Notes: generated by a model from the sequence alone, not told the origin. A stretch of DNA of 64,000 nt from Silene latifolia (GCF_048544455.1 NC_133537.1:66284134-66348133); one strand, 5' to 3'; shown: positions 10,488-22,108, numbered from the stretch's first letter. Translations and numbers: made by a program.

Positions 10488-11081
10488 TGATGGGGCATAT
10501 TCGCACGTGACCAAGTCAACATATTGAGCAAGGTCAAAGATATCCACAAGAAGTCAACGGCTTAGGCCTTAGCGATGCGACCCATCGGCTGTCGCTCACA
10601 CTGGGTCTCGGCATGGCAACTTACCGGCCGGGGCACATACCCGCGTACTCACATCCAAGACCCCTCGGCGGCGAGTCAACAGGGCCCGCCGGCCTGCCAT
10701 AGGTCCCTCGGCCGAGGGGTAGATCAGTCTTTCCACCTGGTAGCCACTTGGCCACTACGTGACAAAAGGTGAAAGCCTATAAATACTCCTCAACCTTCAT
10801 TGAGGAAAGTATCCACAACTTAACCTAAGAAACACTATTCATCTGGTATAATCTTCCCTATCTCTCTACAATATACATTTAGCCAAGGAACAGCTTATCC
10901 CCTAAGTTACTGACTTGAGCGTCGGAGTGAGTACACTTGGCACAAAGCCAAGCCCTCAGTTCGTTCATTGTTGCAGGAGAGGCCGAGAGGAACGATAAAG
11001 ACAAGAAGGATTCAACCAAGGACATCATTCTACAAGCAACGGGTGGTAACGAATATCTGCTCTGGAATCACACCCGGAACA
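10488..11081 (+). repeat. R1 3' LTR (594 bp)
   Basis: Pairs with 2859-3461 and ends GGAACA, followed by the ATAAC target duplication. Its TATA box is at 10778-10785 and the CCCTCGGCCGAGGG palindrome is at 10705-10718. The sequence before it (GCTGGGGCAAAT, ends 10487) is the likely, weak polypurine tract. Confidence 0.95.
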
Positions 11082-11576
11082 ATAACTTTAGTCCTTATTT
11101 GTATAACTTTAGTCCTTATTTATATAACTTTAGTCCATATTTGTATAACTTTAGTCAGTTTTTGTATAACTGTAGTCCTTGTTTGTATAACTTCAATCCT
11201 TATTTGTATAACTTCAGTCATTTTTTGTATAACTTTAGTCCAAATTTGTGTAATTTTAGTCCAAATTTGTATAACTTTATTCCATAAGAGTATAACTTCA
11301 GTCATTTTTTGTATAATTGTAGTCCAAATTTGTATAACTTTAGTCCAAAATTGTATAACTTTAGTCTTTATTTGTATAACTTTAATCCTTATTTGTATAA
11401 CTTTAGTTCTTATTTGTATAACTTTAGTTCTTATTTGTATAACTTCAGTCCAAATTTGTGTAATTTTAGTCCAAAATTGTATAACTTTATTCCATAAGAA
11501 TATAACTTCAGTCATTTTTTGTATAACTTTAGTCCAAATTTGTATAACTTTAGTTCAAAATTGTATAACTTTAGAA
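11082..11576 (+). repeat. 21-bp minisatellite, right block
   Basis: About 24 further copies of the TGTATAACTTTAGTC unit at 21-bp spacing, continuing the array cut by R1. Variant copies (GTAATTTTAG, ATAACTTTATTCC) recur as pairs near 11250-11300 and 11460-11510, which indicates local block duplication. Confidence 0.92.
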
Positions 11577-12857
11577 CTATAAATTCAGATTTGAAACAAC
11601 ACATAAGAAGATGATATTAAAAAAAACCAATAAGTCAAAAAAGTACAATAAAAAAACTTCAATAACAATAATAAAAAATTAACCAATAAGTAAAAAAAAA
11701 AACAAATAACAAAAAAAAAATCAAATAACAAAAAAAAAAAAACCAAAACCAAACCAAACAAAAAAACCAACAAAACAAACTTGAATGGTTGTATAACTTC
11801 AATTTATACAATGTATAACTTTAGATGTTAATAGTGTAACTTTAATGTAAAAAGTGTATAACTTTAGTCGTAAATCGTATAACTTTAATGTTTTAAGGGT
11901 ATAACTTTAGTCGTAAATAGTATAACTTTAATGTTTTAAGGGTATAACTTTAGTCGTAAATAGCGAACTTTTATAAAAAACAAAAAAAAAAAAAAAAAAA
12001 GTCAAAAATAAACCAAAATAAAAAACAACCCTTAACTAAAAAACAAAAAAAAAACGAAAAAAAAAACAGAAAAAACAAAAAAACAAAAACCAAAAACAAT
12101 ATATACAAAATCTGAAAAAAAAAAAAAAATAAAGGCAAAAAAACAAATGAAAACAAAAGAACAACACAACAAATCAGAAACCCATACAAAAAACAAAAGG
12201 CCATACAAAAAATCAAAAATAAACCAAAGTAAATCTGAAAAATTAAAAAAATGGACAATAAAAATAAAACAAAACCCATACAAAAACGAGATCAGTGAAA
12301 ATAAAAACAAAAAAATAAAAATAAAAACAAAAATAAAAATAAAAACAAAATCGAAAAACCAAAACCACCACATGGACTGAAAAAAAAAGGAGAAAGGAAG
12401 AGGGAGGGATGCGTGCGCGGCAGGCGGCAGAGGAAGGGAGAAAGGCGTGGGTGAGGCGGCAGTAGGGAGGGAGAAAGGCAGGGGTGAGGTTGTGGTTCCG
12501 GTGGAGGGAGATCTGAGGCCGTCGGCGTGAGGAGTGGGAGTTGCAGGCCGAGGGTTTCTGGGTAGATCTGAGACGAGGAGGGCGGTGGTGGAGATGAGGG
12601 TGGTTGTGGGTGGTGACACGTCCGGCAGGAGCGATTGGTGGAGGGTGGTAGAAGGAGAGAAGGAGAGAATGGTGGTGTGGTCGTGAGGTTGTTGTGGCGG
12701 GTGATAAAGAGGAGAGGAAGGAAGGTGGTGGCCGGATTTGGTGCTCGGGTTGGGACGATGTGGTGGGGGTTGGGTGGTGGTCATCCGGAGGTGTGGAAGA
12801 GAGAATAGGTTTTTTTTGGTGGGTATTTTTTGGGTATTTTTTTTGTTGATTTGTTTT
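11577..12857. other. M1 interior: A-rich tract then G-rich tract, no gene
   Basis: 11577-12370 is A-rich with scattered GTATAACTTTA units (11790-11970). 12380-12800 is G/GGTGG-rich on the plus strand, mirroring the CCACC-rich left arm near 2015-2080. The long minus-strand frame here (12032-12784) is Pro/Thr/Phe low complexity and not a credible gene. Confidence 0.6.
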
Positions 12858-13129
12858 TTTTTTGTTTTGTGAGAATGAGAGGAAAATGAGAGAGAATGAG
12901 TGAATGAGAGAGAAGTGAGAGGGTGAATTATGAGGAAGTGAGAAGGGAGATTAGAATGGTGAAGGAGTTATACAGGATTAGAAGAAGTTGTACAAAATTA
13001 GGGAGGGAGATTAGGGAGGGAGATTTATGGCCATCCATTGAGATGCAATCTCATCCCTCCATTTCCTTCATCCAGGAGCCCTTATAAGGACTTAGGGCCT
13101 CATAAGATGTAAGAGACTTATGAGAACCC

Positions 13130-13130
<1 letters not shown>
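12858..13130 (-). repeat. M1 right terminal inverted repeat region
   Basis: The reverse complement repeats the order of blocks at 1632-1866, including GTCCTTATAAGGGCTCCTGGATG near the tip and TC-rich CACTCATTCTCTCTC further in. Confidence 0.45.

Positions 13131-13132
<2 letters not shown>

Positions 13133-13216
<84 letters not shown>
13133..13216. repeat. (TA)n microsatellite
   Basis: About 84 bp of uninterrupted TA, followed by GAGAGAGAG and a G-rich stretch to 13245. It separates M1 from M2. Confidence 0.97.
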
Positions 13217-13219
<3 letters not shown>

Positions 13220-13245
13220 GAGAGAGAGAGGAGGGGGGAAGGGGG

Positions 13246-14870
13246 AGTTCTTATGAGTCCTTCATATCTATTGAGACCCTATTCTAAAGGCATTAGATGA
13301 CTAAATGGATGGTTGAGATGGATGGAGAAGGGATGGATTAAAGACTACCAAATTAAAAAGGAAAAAGATGTGGATGGTTGGATTGAAATGGATGGTTGAG
13401 ATTGAAGAAAAAAACTTCTCACTTCTCACTAATCAATTTCTATCATATAATTAATTGCCTTTTCACTCTATAATCACTAATTTAATCACTTTTGAGTTTG
13501 AGTGATTAATGAGTGTAAATGTGATATTGTAGGAGTTTTATGAGTGTAACTGTAAGTTGTAGAAGGGGAAATGTGATATTTTAAGGCGGTTTTTGTGTAA
13601 CTCTGATATTGTAAGAGTTTTATGAGTGTAACTGTAAGTTGTAGGAGTTTAAATGTGATCTTTTAAGGCGGTTTTTGTATATAAAAAAATTGAATTTATA
13701 CAATTTTAATATTTTACAAGTGTAACTCTAACATTTTACGAGTGTAACTTTGAAGTTTTTCGAGTGTAATTTTGAAATTGTTGTGACGGAAATTTTGAAT
13801 TTGTATAATTTTAACATTTTACGAGGGTAACTTTGATGTTTTCAGAGTGTAATTTTGATTTTTTTATGACGGAAAATTTGAATTTATATAATTTTAACAT
13901 TTTACGAGTGTAACTTTGATGTTTTACGAGTGTAAATGTAATATTTTAAGAGTGTAAATTTGATTTTTTAGGCAATTTTCTATATAAAAATTTGAATTTA
14001 TATAATCTTAACATGCTACGAGTGTAAATTTGATGCTTTACTAGTGTAAATGTAGTATTTTAAATGTAAATTTGAATGTCTACGAGTGTAAATTTGAAGG
14101 TTTACGAGTGTAAATTTATTGCTTTACAAGTGTAACTTTGGTCCTTTAAGTGTAACTTTGGTCCATTAAGAGTGTAACTTTGATCCTTTATGAGTGTAAT
14201 TGTAGTCCGACCATCGACTAACACCACCACCGTCCTCCACCACCAACCCACCCTCATAAAAAAGGTAGACCTTTCCAAAAAAAAAAACCTGAAAAATAAA
14301 GCAAAAAAATTAGACCTGAAACCAAAAAAATAGAATACGAGTGTAACTCTGACGAAATACGAGTGTAAATCTTAAAAAATAAATATAACAAGACGAAAAT
14401 AAACAACTCGAGATTAAAAAAAATATAAAACAAAAAGAGATTTGAGAAAAATATAAAACTAGTGTAACTTTAAGAAAATATAAGTGTAAATTTGAGTAAA
14501 TACAAGTGTACGTAACTTTAAAGAAATACGAGTTTAACTTTGAAGAAAACGATAAAACCCAAAAAAAAATAAAAAACCCACCTTTGACCACCACCAACAA
14601 AACTCAAAAAAAAAGAAGAAAAAAAACATCAACAACAAAAGTAACAACACAAGTAAAACATCAACGATAAAAGAAATTTGAAAAAAAAAATATCTAACAA
14701 AAAAATAACCCTAAATCTGATAATAAAAAAAAAACAAAAACACCAACTAACTACTCCATCGCCTATATCACTCACTAACAACACTCATTTAAAAAACCAA
14801 AACTGAAAATAAAACTTAAACACAAATCTGAAAAGTAAAAAAAAAAAACTGAAGAAGAAGAAAGAACATC
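13246..14870. mobile_element. M2: second M1-family element, right end missing
   Basis: The left end (GAGTTCTTATGAGTCCTTC, then GGATGGTTGAGATGG and TC-rich sequence) repeats the order of the M1 left arm. The interior (about 13500-14215) is a diverged minisatellite with core GAGTGTAACTTTGATGTTTTA, related to the M1 core. A-rich sequence follows to 14870, where chromovirus A sequence begins. No coding capacity. Confidence 0.45.
13500..14215. repeat. Degenerate GTGTAACTTTGA minisatellite of M2
   Basis: Repeated GAGTGTAACT/GAGTGTAAAT units at irregular spacing of about 20-30 bp, interrupted by a larger (about 70-140 bp) repeat containing TTTTTGTATATAAAAA-type segments. Confidence 0.7.
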
Positions 14871-15627
14871 ATTCTTGAATCTTTGGATCAAGCTCTTGTT
14901 TCCTCGAAACCGTGCCACTTTCTACCCTTGATTTCCATTCTTGAATCTTTGGATCAAGCTCTTGTTTCCTCTTTATATCATCATACAAGTCCGGTTCGAT
15001 CGTCAAGTCCCCGATGGCATCCCCTTTCCAAATCATATGAATCCCCATCTTGGACATCTCATCCCTCAGCTTCAGCAAGGACATAGTTGTACATAACGAA
15101 TGAACACTCTTCCTACTCAAAGCATCTGCCACAACATTGGCCTTACCCTCGTGATAGATTATCTCCATGTCATAGTCTCCAATAAACTTCATTCATCGCC
15201 TCTGTCACATGTTCAGCTCCTTCTGAGTGTAGATATACTTCAGACTCTTATGATCTGAAAACACCTTAAAGGTTGCCCCATAAAGGTAGTGCCTCCAAAT
15301 CTTAACAGCAAAAAAACTGCACACAGCTCCAAATCATAAGTAGGATAGTTCTCCTCATACGGCTTCAGCTCCCTCGACGCTTAAGCTATAACTCTCTCAT
15401 TCTGCATCAAAACACAACCCAAACCATTCTTTGAAGCATCGGTGTATACTTCAAAGTTCTCACTTCCCTCAGGTAGAGTTAGAATAGGAGTTGTGGTCAA
15501 ACGCTCCTTTAAGGTTTGGATCACCGTCTCACAACTCTCATCTTAGCGAAATCTAGTCTCTTTCCGCATCAACACTGTCATAGGTCTCGCAACTTTAGAG
15601 AAGTCTTTCACAAACCTCCTGTAGTAG
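14871..15627 (-). pseudogene. Chromovirus A, RNase H part
   Basis: The minus strand reads the end of RNase [31 protein letters not shown] and the following linker. RT-connection sequence lies up to 15627, in several frames with stops. The last 130 bp contain a 66-bp in-frame direct duplication (14875 and 14941), giving ESGTVSRKQELDPKIQE twice, right at the truncation point. Upstream coding continues at 22842 beyond the CACTA element. Confidence 0.8.
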
Positions 15628-16005
15628 CACTACAAAAAGAAATAAAACAGGCAACCGATTTTGGCAACTGAAATCAGTCGCTAAACTCAATTTAGCGACT
15701 GACTTCAGTTGCCAAACACCAGTCGCAGACCTTGGTCGCTTTTTCTGATTTTAGCGACTAAAGTCAGTCGCTAAATTTAGCGACTGTAATTTCAGTCGCT
15801 AAATGAGGAAAATAGCGACTGAAATGGTAGTCGCCAATTTGGCGACCGACAGCTGGTAGTCGCCAAAATAACGACTAATTCTCGGTCGCTAAAATGCTTT
15901 TCAGTCGCTATTTTGGGTGACCCAGCCAAAATCAGGGAGGCTGTTTGGCGACTGATTTGTGGTCACTAAACAGCAAATCAGTCGCTAAAGCTACTGACTA
16001 TTTTC
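15628..16005 (+). repeat. CACTA terminal inverted repeat and subterminal repeats, left
   Basis: After the TIR, short motifs TTTAGCGACTGA/TCAGTCGCTAAA recur many times in both orientations. In En/Spm elements such subterminal repeats bind the TnpA-type protein. Confidence 0.85.
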
Positions 16006-16239
16006 GTGGTTTTTTTCGTTTTCATTGCTAGCCAAATATTTACAACCTGCATACAAACCGAAGTTTCACAATGCCATACATCCCAAACTTCAACACACAC
16101 AACATCATACATTTCAAATTTCAACCCAACACCACACATTTCAAACATACATTTTCCCAAACTTCATTTCATATATTGAAAATAAAAGGTTTACAAGTTA
16201 ACATATTCTAAAGTTCAAGTCTTACATGCTAAATTAAAC

Positions 16240-17300
16240 TTACTTAACTACTTGGAAACCAACACCGGCTCCACTCCCTTCTTGTGGACCATGCAGATCA
16301 AAAGGATCGTAGTCGGGTCTAGGTCCGGGGTTACAACTTTGCCACCAATTCTCAAACATTGCCATTTTTTCCTTCATTTGGCGGAGTTCTTCATCATGTT
16401 TTCTGTCACGTTCATCACGCTCTCTTAGTTGAGTTTGAAATTGACTAATAAGTCCCGGTTGATATGTGTTGCTGGGAATTGTTGAAGTCGATCTTCTACG
16501 CATGTTGTCATAGAAAGCCGGTGTTGAACTTCCGGTACCATACACGTTTCCTTTCTTGAAGCCTTTCACCAACTCAAACCATATGTCATTATCCGCCTTT
16601 TCTGGATTGGTGGCTTTTGTATGTTCAAATGCATCTTATAATATTAAACAAAACATTATAAGTTAATATGGTAACCAAAATAAGACATTAAAAAAGAGTA
16701 AATTAACAAAAATTAAGTGTTACGGAAAACTTACATATAATTTCTTGTCTTTTGGCTTAGTCCAAATCCTTATCCCTTTGTGGTCAACTCTGGAATGCGT
16801 GTCAAGAAACAGTTCCGGTGCCGTCGTAACCGATTTTGACTTCTTCTTACCTTTCTGAATGAAAAGAAAAAACCTACATGTTAGAAAATCAACAAAAAAT
16901 CTGACATAAAACATGTTGAAAACCAAAAAAAGTGTGAAATAATAGACAAACTTACACCCAATACACGATCCTAGAACGATCGGGATCCCCCGTAATGAGT
17001 AGGCCCGACCACGATATCTTTCTGTCATCCTTTTTTGTTGAGGGATGCTTGTTTAGACCTTTCCTGAAAAGCTTCGGTTTTAGTATGCTTTATTAGGCCT
17101 TCAAACTTCTCACCTGCAATTACACATATGAAATCATAACTAATAAGTTACTGATATTATTTATAATATAAGAGAGTATGTATATGCTAATTAATACAAA
17201 TAACAAAACAAGTTAATTAAATACCTTTCACGTTCTCTGGCTCCTTCGGGCGCCTGACCGTCTTCCAGATCACGTCCCGATATCATCGAATACCGACTTC
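16240..17300 (-). pseudogene. CACTA Transposase_24-type (Ptta/En/Spm) protein, exons
   Basis: Minus-strand pieces match the PF03004 pattern in order: EKFEGLIKHTKTEAFQERS (about 17115-17055), then KSVTTAPELFLDTHSR (about 16840-16790), then EKADNDIWFELVKGFKKGNV (about 16605-16550). They end in a coiled-coil tail with LRERDERDRKHDEELRQMKEKM (16240-16572). The family is a plant CACTA DNA-binding protein, TnpA-like, that recognises subterminal repeats. Blocks are separated by AT-rich sequence that looks like introns. There is a stop after the first block, so it is probably inactive. Confidence 0.7.
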
Positions 17301-17638
17301 ATTGTAGCTTTCACGGACATTCTGTTCTTGAGACTCATCCAAAGCAAATGATTGCTACAAAAAAAAGGCGACAAAAATACAAATCAGTATAAAATAAAAG
17401 TCTAACTTGGTTCTTAAAAAATTTATCAGAAATATTTGGTTTCTAAAACAAAGAACTACGGAAAATATATACCCGAAAGTTATTGAACCACGCCTCTTTT
17501 TGTGCATCAGAAGCAAAAGTCCACGCTGTAGGAACTGGACCCACGAAATTAGTCTTCGTGCTTTTCGTTACACCTCGTATCACACAATCGTCCCTAAACC
17601 TGCATTTATTTCGAACATGTCTTCACCATCTTTATTCC

Positions 17639-18055
17639 CTAAACCTCATAATCTTCTTCCTCTTCCATGTCTTCACCATCTTTATTATTATGCTCATAGT
17701 TGATTTCATCGGGTGGAGACAAAAGTGTTTCATTTGAAACGTTTTCTTCTTGGAAAAAAGTTGTATCAATTAGTGACCGTGCCTTTGTCTTAAAGATTGC
17801 ACACCACCCCTTTTGATTTCTATCATTTGCTGTGATTGGATAAGTAGAAAAATACACTTGATGAGCCTGATGTGCAAGTATAATTGGATCATACTTAGAG
17901 TATATTCTAGTACAATTCACTTCTACAAGCTTGTATTGTTCATGTACTCTCATTCCAGCCACAGAATTATCCTTCCAGTCAACCTTGAATAAGACAGTTT
18001 TATAAGCTCGGTCACGTCCATTATAGCTAATTTCAAAGATATCTTCAACTATACC
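17639..18055 (-). pseudogene. CACTA transposase C-terminal DUF4216 segment
   Basis: The minus strand reads GIVEDIFEISYNG, then VLFKVDWKDN, then VNCTRIYSKYDPIILAHQAHQ, then WCAIFKTKARSLID, ending in an acidic tail. This is the order of PF13952 (DUF4216), normally at the C-terminus of TNP2-type CACTA transposases. It lies immediately downstream of TNP2 N-terminal sequence with the middle of TNP2 absent, and a stop codon (complement of TTA at about 18056) lies just before GIVEDI. Confidence 0.75.
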
Positions 18056-19486
18056 TTAGTATTCGTTGTCATCAAGAGAAGAAATAGAAACCCCCCAATT
18101 GCACCTAGCCTTACCTTTTTGTCCTTGTGTAGACCACCCAGATAGCATACCACAGGCGGGAAAATCATTTATTGTCCACAAAAGGGAAGCTTTAAGTTGA
18201 AAATTTTGTTTTTTTAGACACATCATAAGTTTCCACCCCAACTTCCCACAAATGTTTCAACTCCTCCACCAATGATTGTAAATAAACATCCAAATTACGT
18301 TTCGGGCTTTTTGGTCCGGGAACAATAAGTGACAAGAAGATAAATGGTCTTTTCATACATAACCAAGGTGGTAAGTTGTATGGTGTGACCATAACGGGCC
18401 AACAAGAATACTTCCTCCCAAAATTACCGAAAGGATCGAATCCATCCGTACATAAGCCAAGTCGTACATTGCGGGGTTCCTTGGCAAATTCAGGATACAT
18501 CTGATCAAATCGTTTCCATTCTTCCCCATCACTAGGATGACACATCTTCCCCGGAGCACGTAGGTTTTCTTTGTGCCATCTCATTTGTTCGACAATGTTT
18601 TTGGTGGCATAGATTCTTTGAAGTCTTGGAGCGAGAGGAAAGTAAAACAATTGGTTACATGCTATTGGTTTCTTACTCTTTTTGGCCCTCTTACTACCCT
18701 TGCCTTTTTTCAACACCAAAACTGTATCTCCCTCACTTGTCTCATATCTATCTGCCCCACAATCTTTGCATTTGTCATGCAAAGCATCATCTTTCCAAAA
18801 TAGCATACATCCTTCAGGACATGCATCAATCTTTTCATGCGGTAACTGAAGACCTTTAACTACTTTTTTGGTAGTGTAGAAACTTCGGGTCATGATATTA
18901 TCATCGGGGAAAGGAACGAGGAAATGCCATCAACAGCAAGAAATGGCATATTAAACTCACATTTCAAGGTAACTATCCTAGAAGCGGCTTGTAACAATGT
19001 CATTCTGCTTCCTTCATACAAGGGTTTTTCTGAGGCTTTTAACATGTCAAGAAAGGCTTTTGCTTGTGGGTGTGGCGGTTGTTCTTCACAAATGGTTGTA
19101 TGTTCATCACTATTAAAAATATTGGAATCCATAGCATCAACAACCATCTCTCTATATGGGTTCTCATCAATTTGTATTTGTTGGGTGTGAACTTGTTTAT
19201 GAATTGGAGAATATGCTTCTCCATGTGAAATCCAATTGTAATAATTTGGCTTAAACCCGTTTATAATGAGATGTTCTTCTACTTTAATGTCAAACTGGTA
19301 TTTCAGGTTTTTGCATTTGGCACAAGGACACCTAAGTTTTTTGTCTACCAAGTCATATTCATCTTGTTGTTTAGAAAATTTAATAAACTCGACAACACCC
19401 TTTATAAATCTAGCGGTAGGACATCTTTTCTTATTGGAATTGTCTATTCTTCCTTCATACATCCATGAAAGTTCCAATCTCTTCAT
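18056..19486 (-). pseudogene. CACTA TNP2-type transposase, N-terminal part with internal deletion
   Basis: Two overlapping minus-strand frames. 18890-19486 is the transposase-associated domain (PF13963): LSWMYEGRI, FIKGVVEFIKF, LRCPCAKCKN, and EEHLIINGF with NWISHGEAY. 18192-18893 begins the tnp2 domain (PF02992): CPEGCMLFWKDD, CKDCGADRYE, KEPRNVRLGLCTDGFDPFGN, and VMVTPYNLPPWLCMKRPFIF. A further frame (18056-18241) has LLWTINDFPACGMLSGWSTQ and then jumps to sequence like the region before DUF4216. The catalytic middle of TNP2 is therefore deleted, and there is at least one frameshift. The protein would have cut the CACTA ends; this copy cannot. Confidence 0.85.
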
Positions 19487-20332
19487 TTTAATCTAAAGAA
19501 GAACCCACAATAATTTAAACATTTTTTTAAAAATAACAATAATATTACATACAAAATTTTCACATTATACTCCACATTATACAATAAACATATGAAAACA
19601 ATATATAAATATTGTCAATAAGTAATCCATCTTCGAATGGGGTCCTTATCACTCCAACCTAAACCCGTCAATGTACGTTTCAAGTCACTAGCAAACACAC
19701 TTGTAATTTATTAATGAGCTAAAAATTCGGCAGCAATTCCCTTCAGTTCTCCAAATACACATCAATGTAGAATAAATAATTACTTCACATATACATGTAT
19801 TCGGATAACATTAAAGGGATCGCCACCAAACGCATTCCTCATTAATAAATCATAAGTACGTGTTTACTACCTAAATGACTTGAAATGTACAAAGACAGTC
19901 CCAAAATGGGGACTATTCAAGAATTACTCCTAATGAGTAATTCTTGAACGGGTACTAAGTCAACATCAAATCAAACTAACAATAATTTAAAGTTTAAGAT
20001 AAACAACACTTGGTACTAAATTAATTAAGTCAATCAATAGCACAATATCAACAATATAATAAAGGTTTCTATTCTAGAGTCCGTAGCATAATTTGAACAA
20101 AAATTAGTAAATTTAAAAGGTAACTGGTAAGAGGAGGTTACCTAATCAAGTAAAAGCAAAAATGAAAAGAAAACGAGAAGCAACAGCTACGGCAGACGGT
20201 GGTGCTCAGCAGCGCGGTGACAACCCTGGAAAGAGAAAAGAAAAACAAAAAAAACAGAGTTATTCAACCTCAATTCATCAATAACATGAATTATCAAACT
20301 AAATTTATCAAAATCAAGTCCTAAAGAAGGTT

Positions 20333-20462
20333 CCACTTAGCTAATAGCTAATTTCTCTTAATCCAAAAGACGGTTCCACTTAGCTAATTCCATTAATGCA
20401 AAAGACGGTTCCACTTAGCTTAATACTAATAATAATAAGACGGTTTCACTTAACTTAGTAAT
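20333..20462. repeat. GACGGTTCCACTTAGC tandem repeats in CACTA
   Basis: Four spaced copies of AGACGGTTCCACTTAGCT with AT-rich fill (20326-20455). Two more lie at 22130-22180, on the other side of the inserted solo LTR. Confidence 0.8.
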
Positions 20463-22108
20463 TGATGTGACCATTATTTGAGCATATTTAGTCCCCTAAT
20501 TGAGCCTATTTTGCACACTATTATAACATTCTATGACCACTCTATCCGTCAAAACCTTCCTATTTGCTTTTCTATCGCATTTCATATGATTTGTAGGAAA
20601 GAAGATAATAAGGCGGAAATTCCCGTCTTTCGTGCGTATTCGGAAGCTATTTGACGATGTTTGATGGACTAGTATGAAGAGGAAGCGAGAACTAAAGACC
20701 AATCCCACAAGAATAAAAAGGAAGTGAAGAAATAGGATTCTGTCACAGAAGACGAGCGGCTTACCCACAAGACGCCCGTCCTGAAGTGACAACCCGTGCG
20801 TCCCAGCAACAAAGACGCCCGAATTCCTCCAAAGAATCCGAGCGGATTCCCACGAAGACTACCGACACCACCACAACAATCCACCCGTCTTCCTCCTTGG
20901 ACGCCCGGATTCTCTTACAACAACTTTCGTCTTCTTCTTTCTCCGTGAAAGATGCCCATCCTTCTAAAAAGACTAGCGTTTCCTTGCTCTAAACTCAAAA
21001 GTGTAATTACTAATTTAGCCTTAGTTAACCTAATGAATCCCTACTATAAATACCCCATTTGTAGTAATCAATGGGGGATCTCTCTTAGCTAGAACAAATC
21101 CTTCCTTAGATTAGATTAGGAGTAGATTAGAATAGATTACTCCTTAATCTTTCCACAAATCTCACATTAATCTCTCCTTAATTATTGTTCAAGTTTATTA
21201 TTCAAGTTTATTATTGGGTAATTGAAGACTATTGGGTTTATTGGGAGATTGACAACCTTCCATCAATCATCAAGTTCTTCTATTATTCTTTGCTTTATTA
21301 TTTGGATCATCTTAAGTTGGTATAATTACTTTACTTTTTACTCTTTATTGTTTATTTCCTCATTCTCTTATCATGTTTACACTTGTTGTTATGTTTGACA
21401 CCATTAATGACATGTTTCCCATGATAATGAGTGGGTAGTTACTAAACTAGGATTAGTGGGTAATTAGGAGAAACAAACATGGGATTGATTAATGCTTAAT
21501 CTAATATGTTTTCATAATCAAATTGTTTGCTTGTTGTGATGTCAACTTTATGCACATGTTATGTTTGATGAAATGCTAAGCCTATGAATCCTTGCATTTA
21601 CAACCATCTCTTATCTACTCAACTTGACTTGTAAGATATAAACCAACTCGAGTCTTGTTAGACCATGCATAGAAGTTGAATAGGAGGAAAGTAAGTCGAC
21701 TTGTAGGTGTTGTACAATCTAATCGATTCGGCTCCTGGACCCAACTCTTCCTATGAACCGTAAGACATAAACCATCTCGGTTCCTCCACAACATTAATTG
21801 CTTGCAACTTTGTAAACATGTTTGTATGATCAACACCATGAATCCCCTATGACCCCATGACATCCTAGTGCTTTTAAGTCATTTGTTTACATCTTTCCTT
21901 TTATTGCTTGTTTTACTTTATTGCTTGTATTAGCCTAGAACACAACTACAAACCCAAACAAATTGTGACACTAGCATAAATTGAGATATATGGACTTAGA
22001 ACCCAAAGCACACCGTCCCATGGATCGACCTCGACTTACCGCTAACTAGTTGTTTGTTGAGTATTATAAATGTGTTTTGATTGGGTGTATAACGACACAC
22101 CCACATCA
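20463..22108 (+). mobile_element. Athila-like solo LTR (1.65 kb) inside the CACTA element
   Basis: Starts TGATGTGACC, ends CCACATCA, and is flanked by the exact 5-bp duplication GTAAT (20458-20462, 22109-22113). It has no PBS or coding region. TATAAATA lies at 21045-21052. A GC-richer zone with repeated GACGCCCG/CCGAGCGGATTCC-like words (about 20740-20970) lies upstream of it. It arose by LTR-LTR recombination after an insertion, and it postdates the CACTA insertion. Confidence 0.9.

Larger units (their letters stand above)
2859..11081 (+). mobile_element. R1: Retand/Tat-like Ty3/gypsy LTR element lacking RT and integrase
   Basis: A complete 8.2-kb element: two LTRs starting TGATGGGG and ending GGAACA, flanked by the 5-bp target duplication ATAAC (2854-2858 and 11082-11086). 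Order inside: PBS, gag, aspartic protease, tandem repeats, antisense gene, 3' LTR. No RT, RNase H or integrase motif occurs between the protease (ends about 5.85 kb) and the 3' LTR, so the element cannot move by itself. The gag zinc-knuckle layout, the DTG protease and an antisense PF04195-type ORF point to the Tat/Retand lineage. It resembles Retand of Silene, which I recall as carrying an amplified tandem repeat. Confidence 0.9.
1632..13132. mobile_element. M1: noncoding foldback/TIR element, split by R1
   Basis: The two ends are mirror images in composition and partly in sequence. Read inward, each end gives a GGATGG/GGCCAT-rich end, then a TC-rich stretch, then an A-rich stretch, then a CCACC-rich stretch (left 1632-2080; right, reverse complement, 13130-12380). 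The interior is a 21-bp minisatellite. With R1 and its target duplication removed, the element is about 3.3 kb. It has no transposase. Both ends lie in microsatellites, as described for rice Micron-type elements; the family assignment is inference. A target-site duplication cannot be told apart inside the simple repeats. Confidence 0.5.

Noticed and set aside
12032-12784. 250-codon minus-strand frame
   Set aside because: Pro/Thr/Ser-rich then Phe-rich low complexity from CCACC-rich and A-rich tracts of M1.
17407-17737. Two plus-strand frames of 84-98 codons in the CACTA element
   Set aside because: Overlap the minus-strand DUF4216/TNP2 coding region and have no domain.
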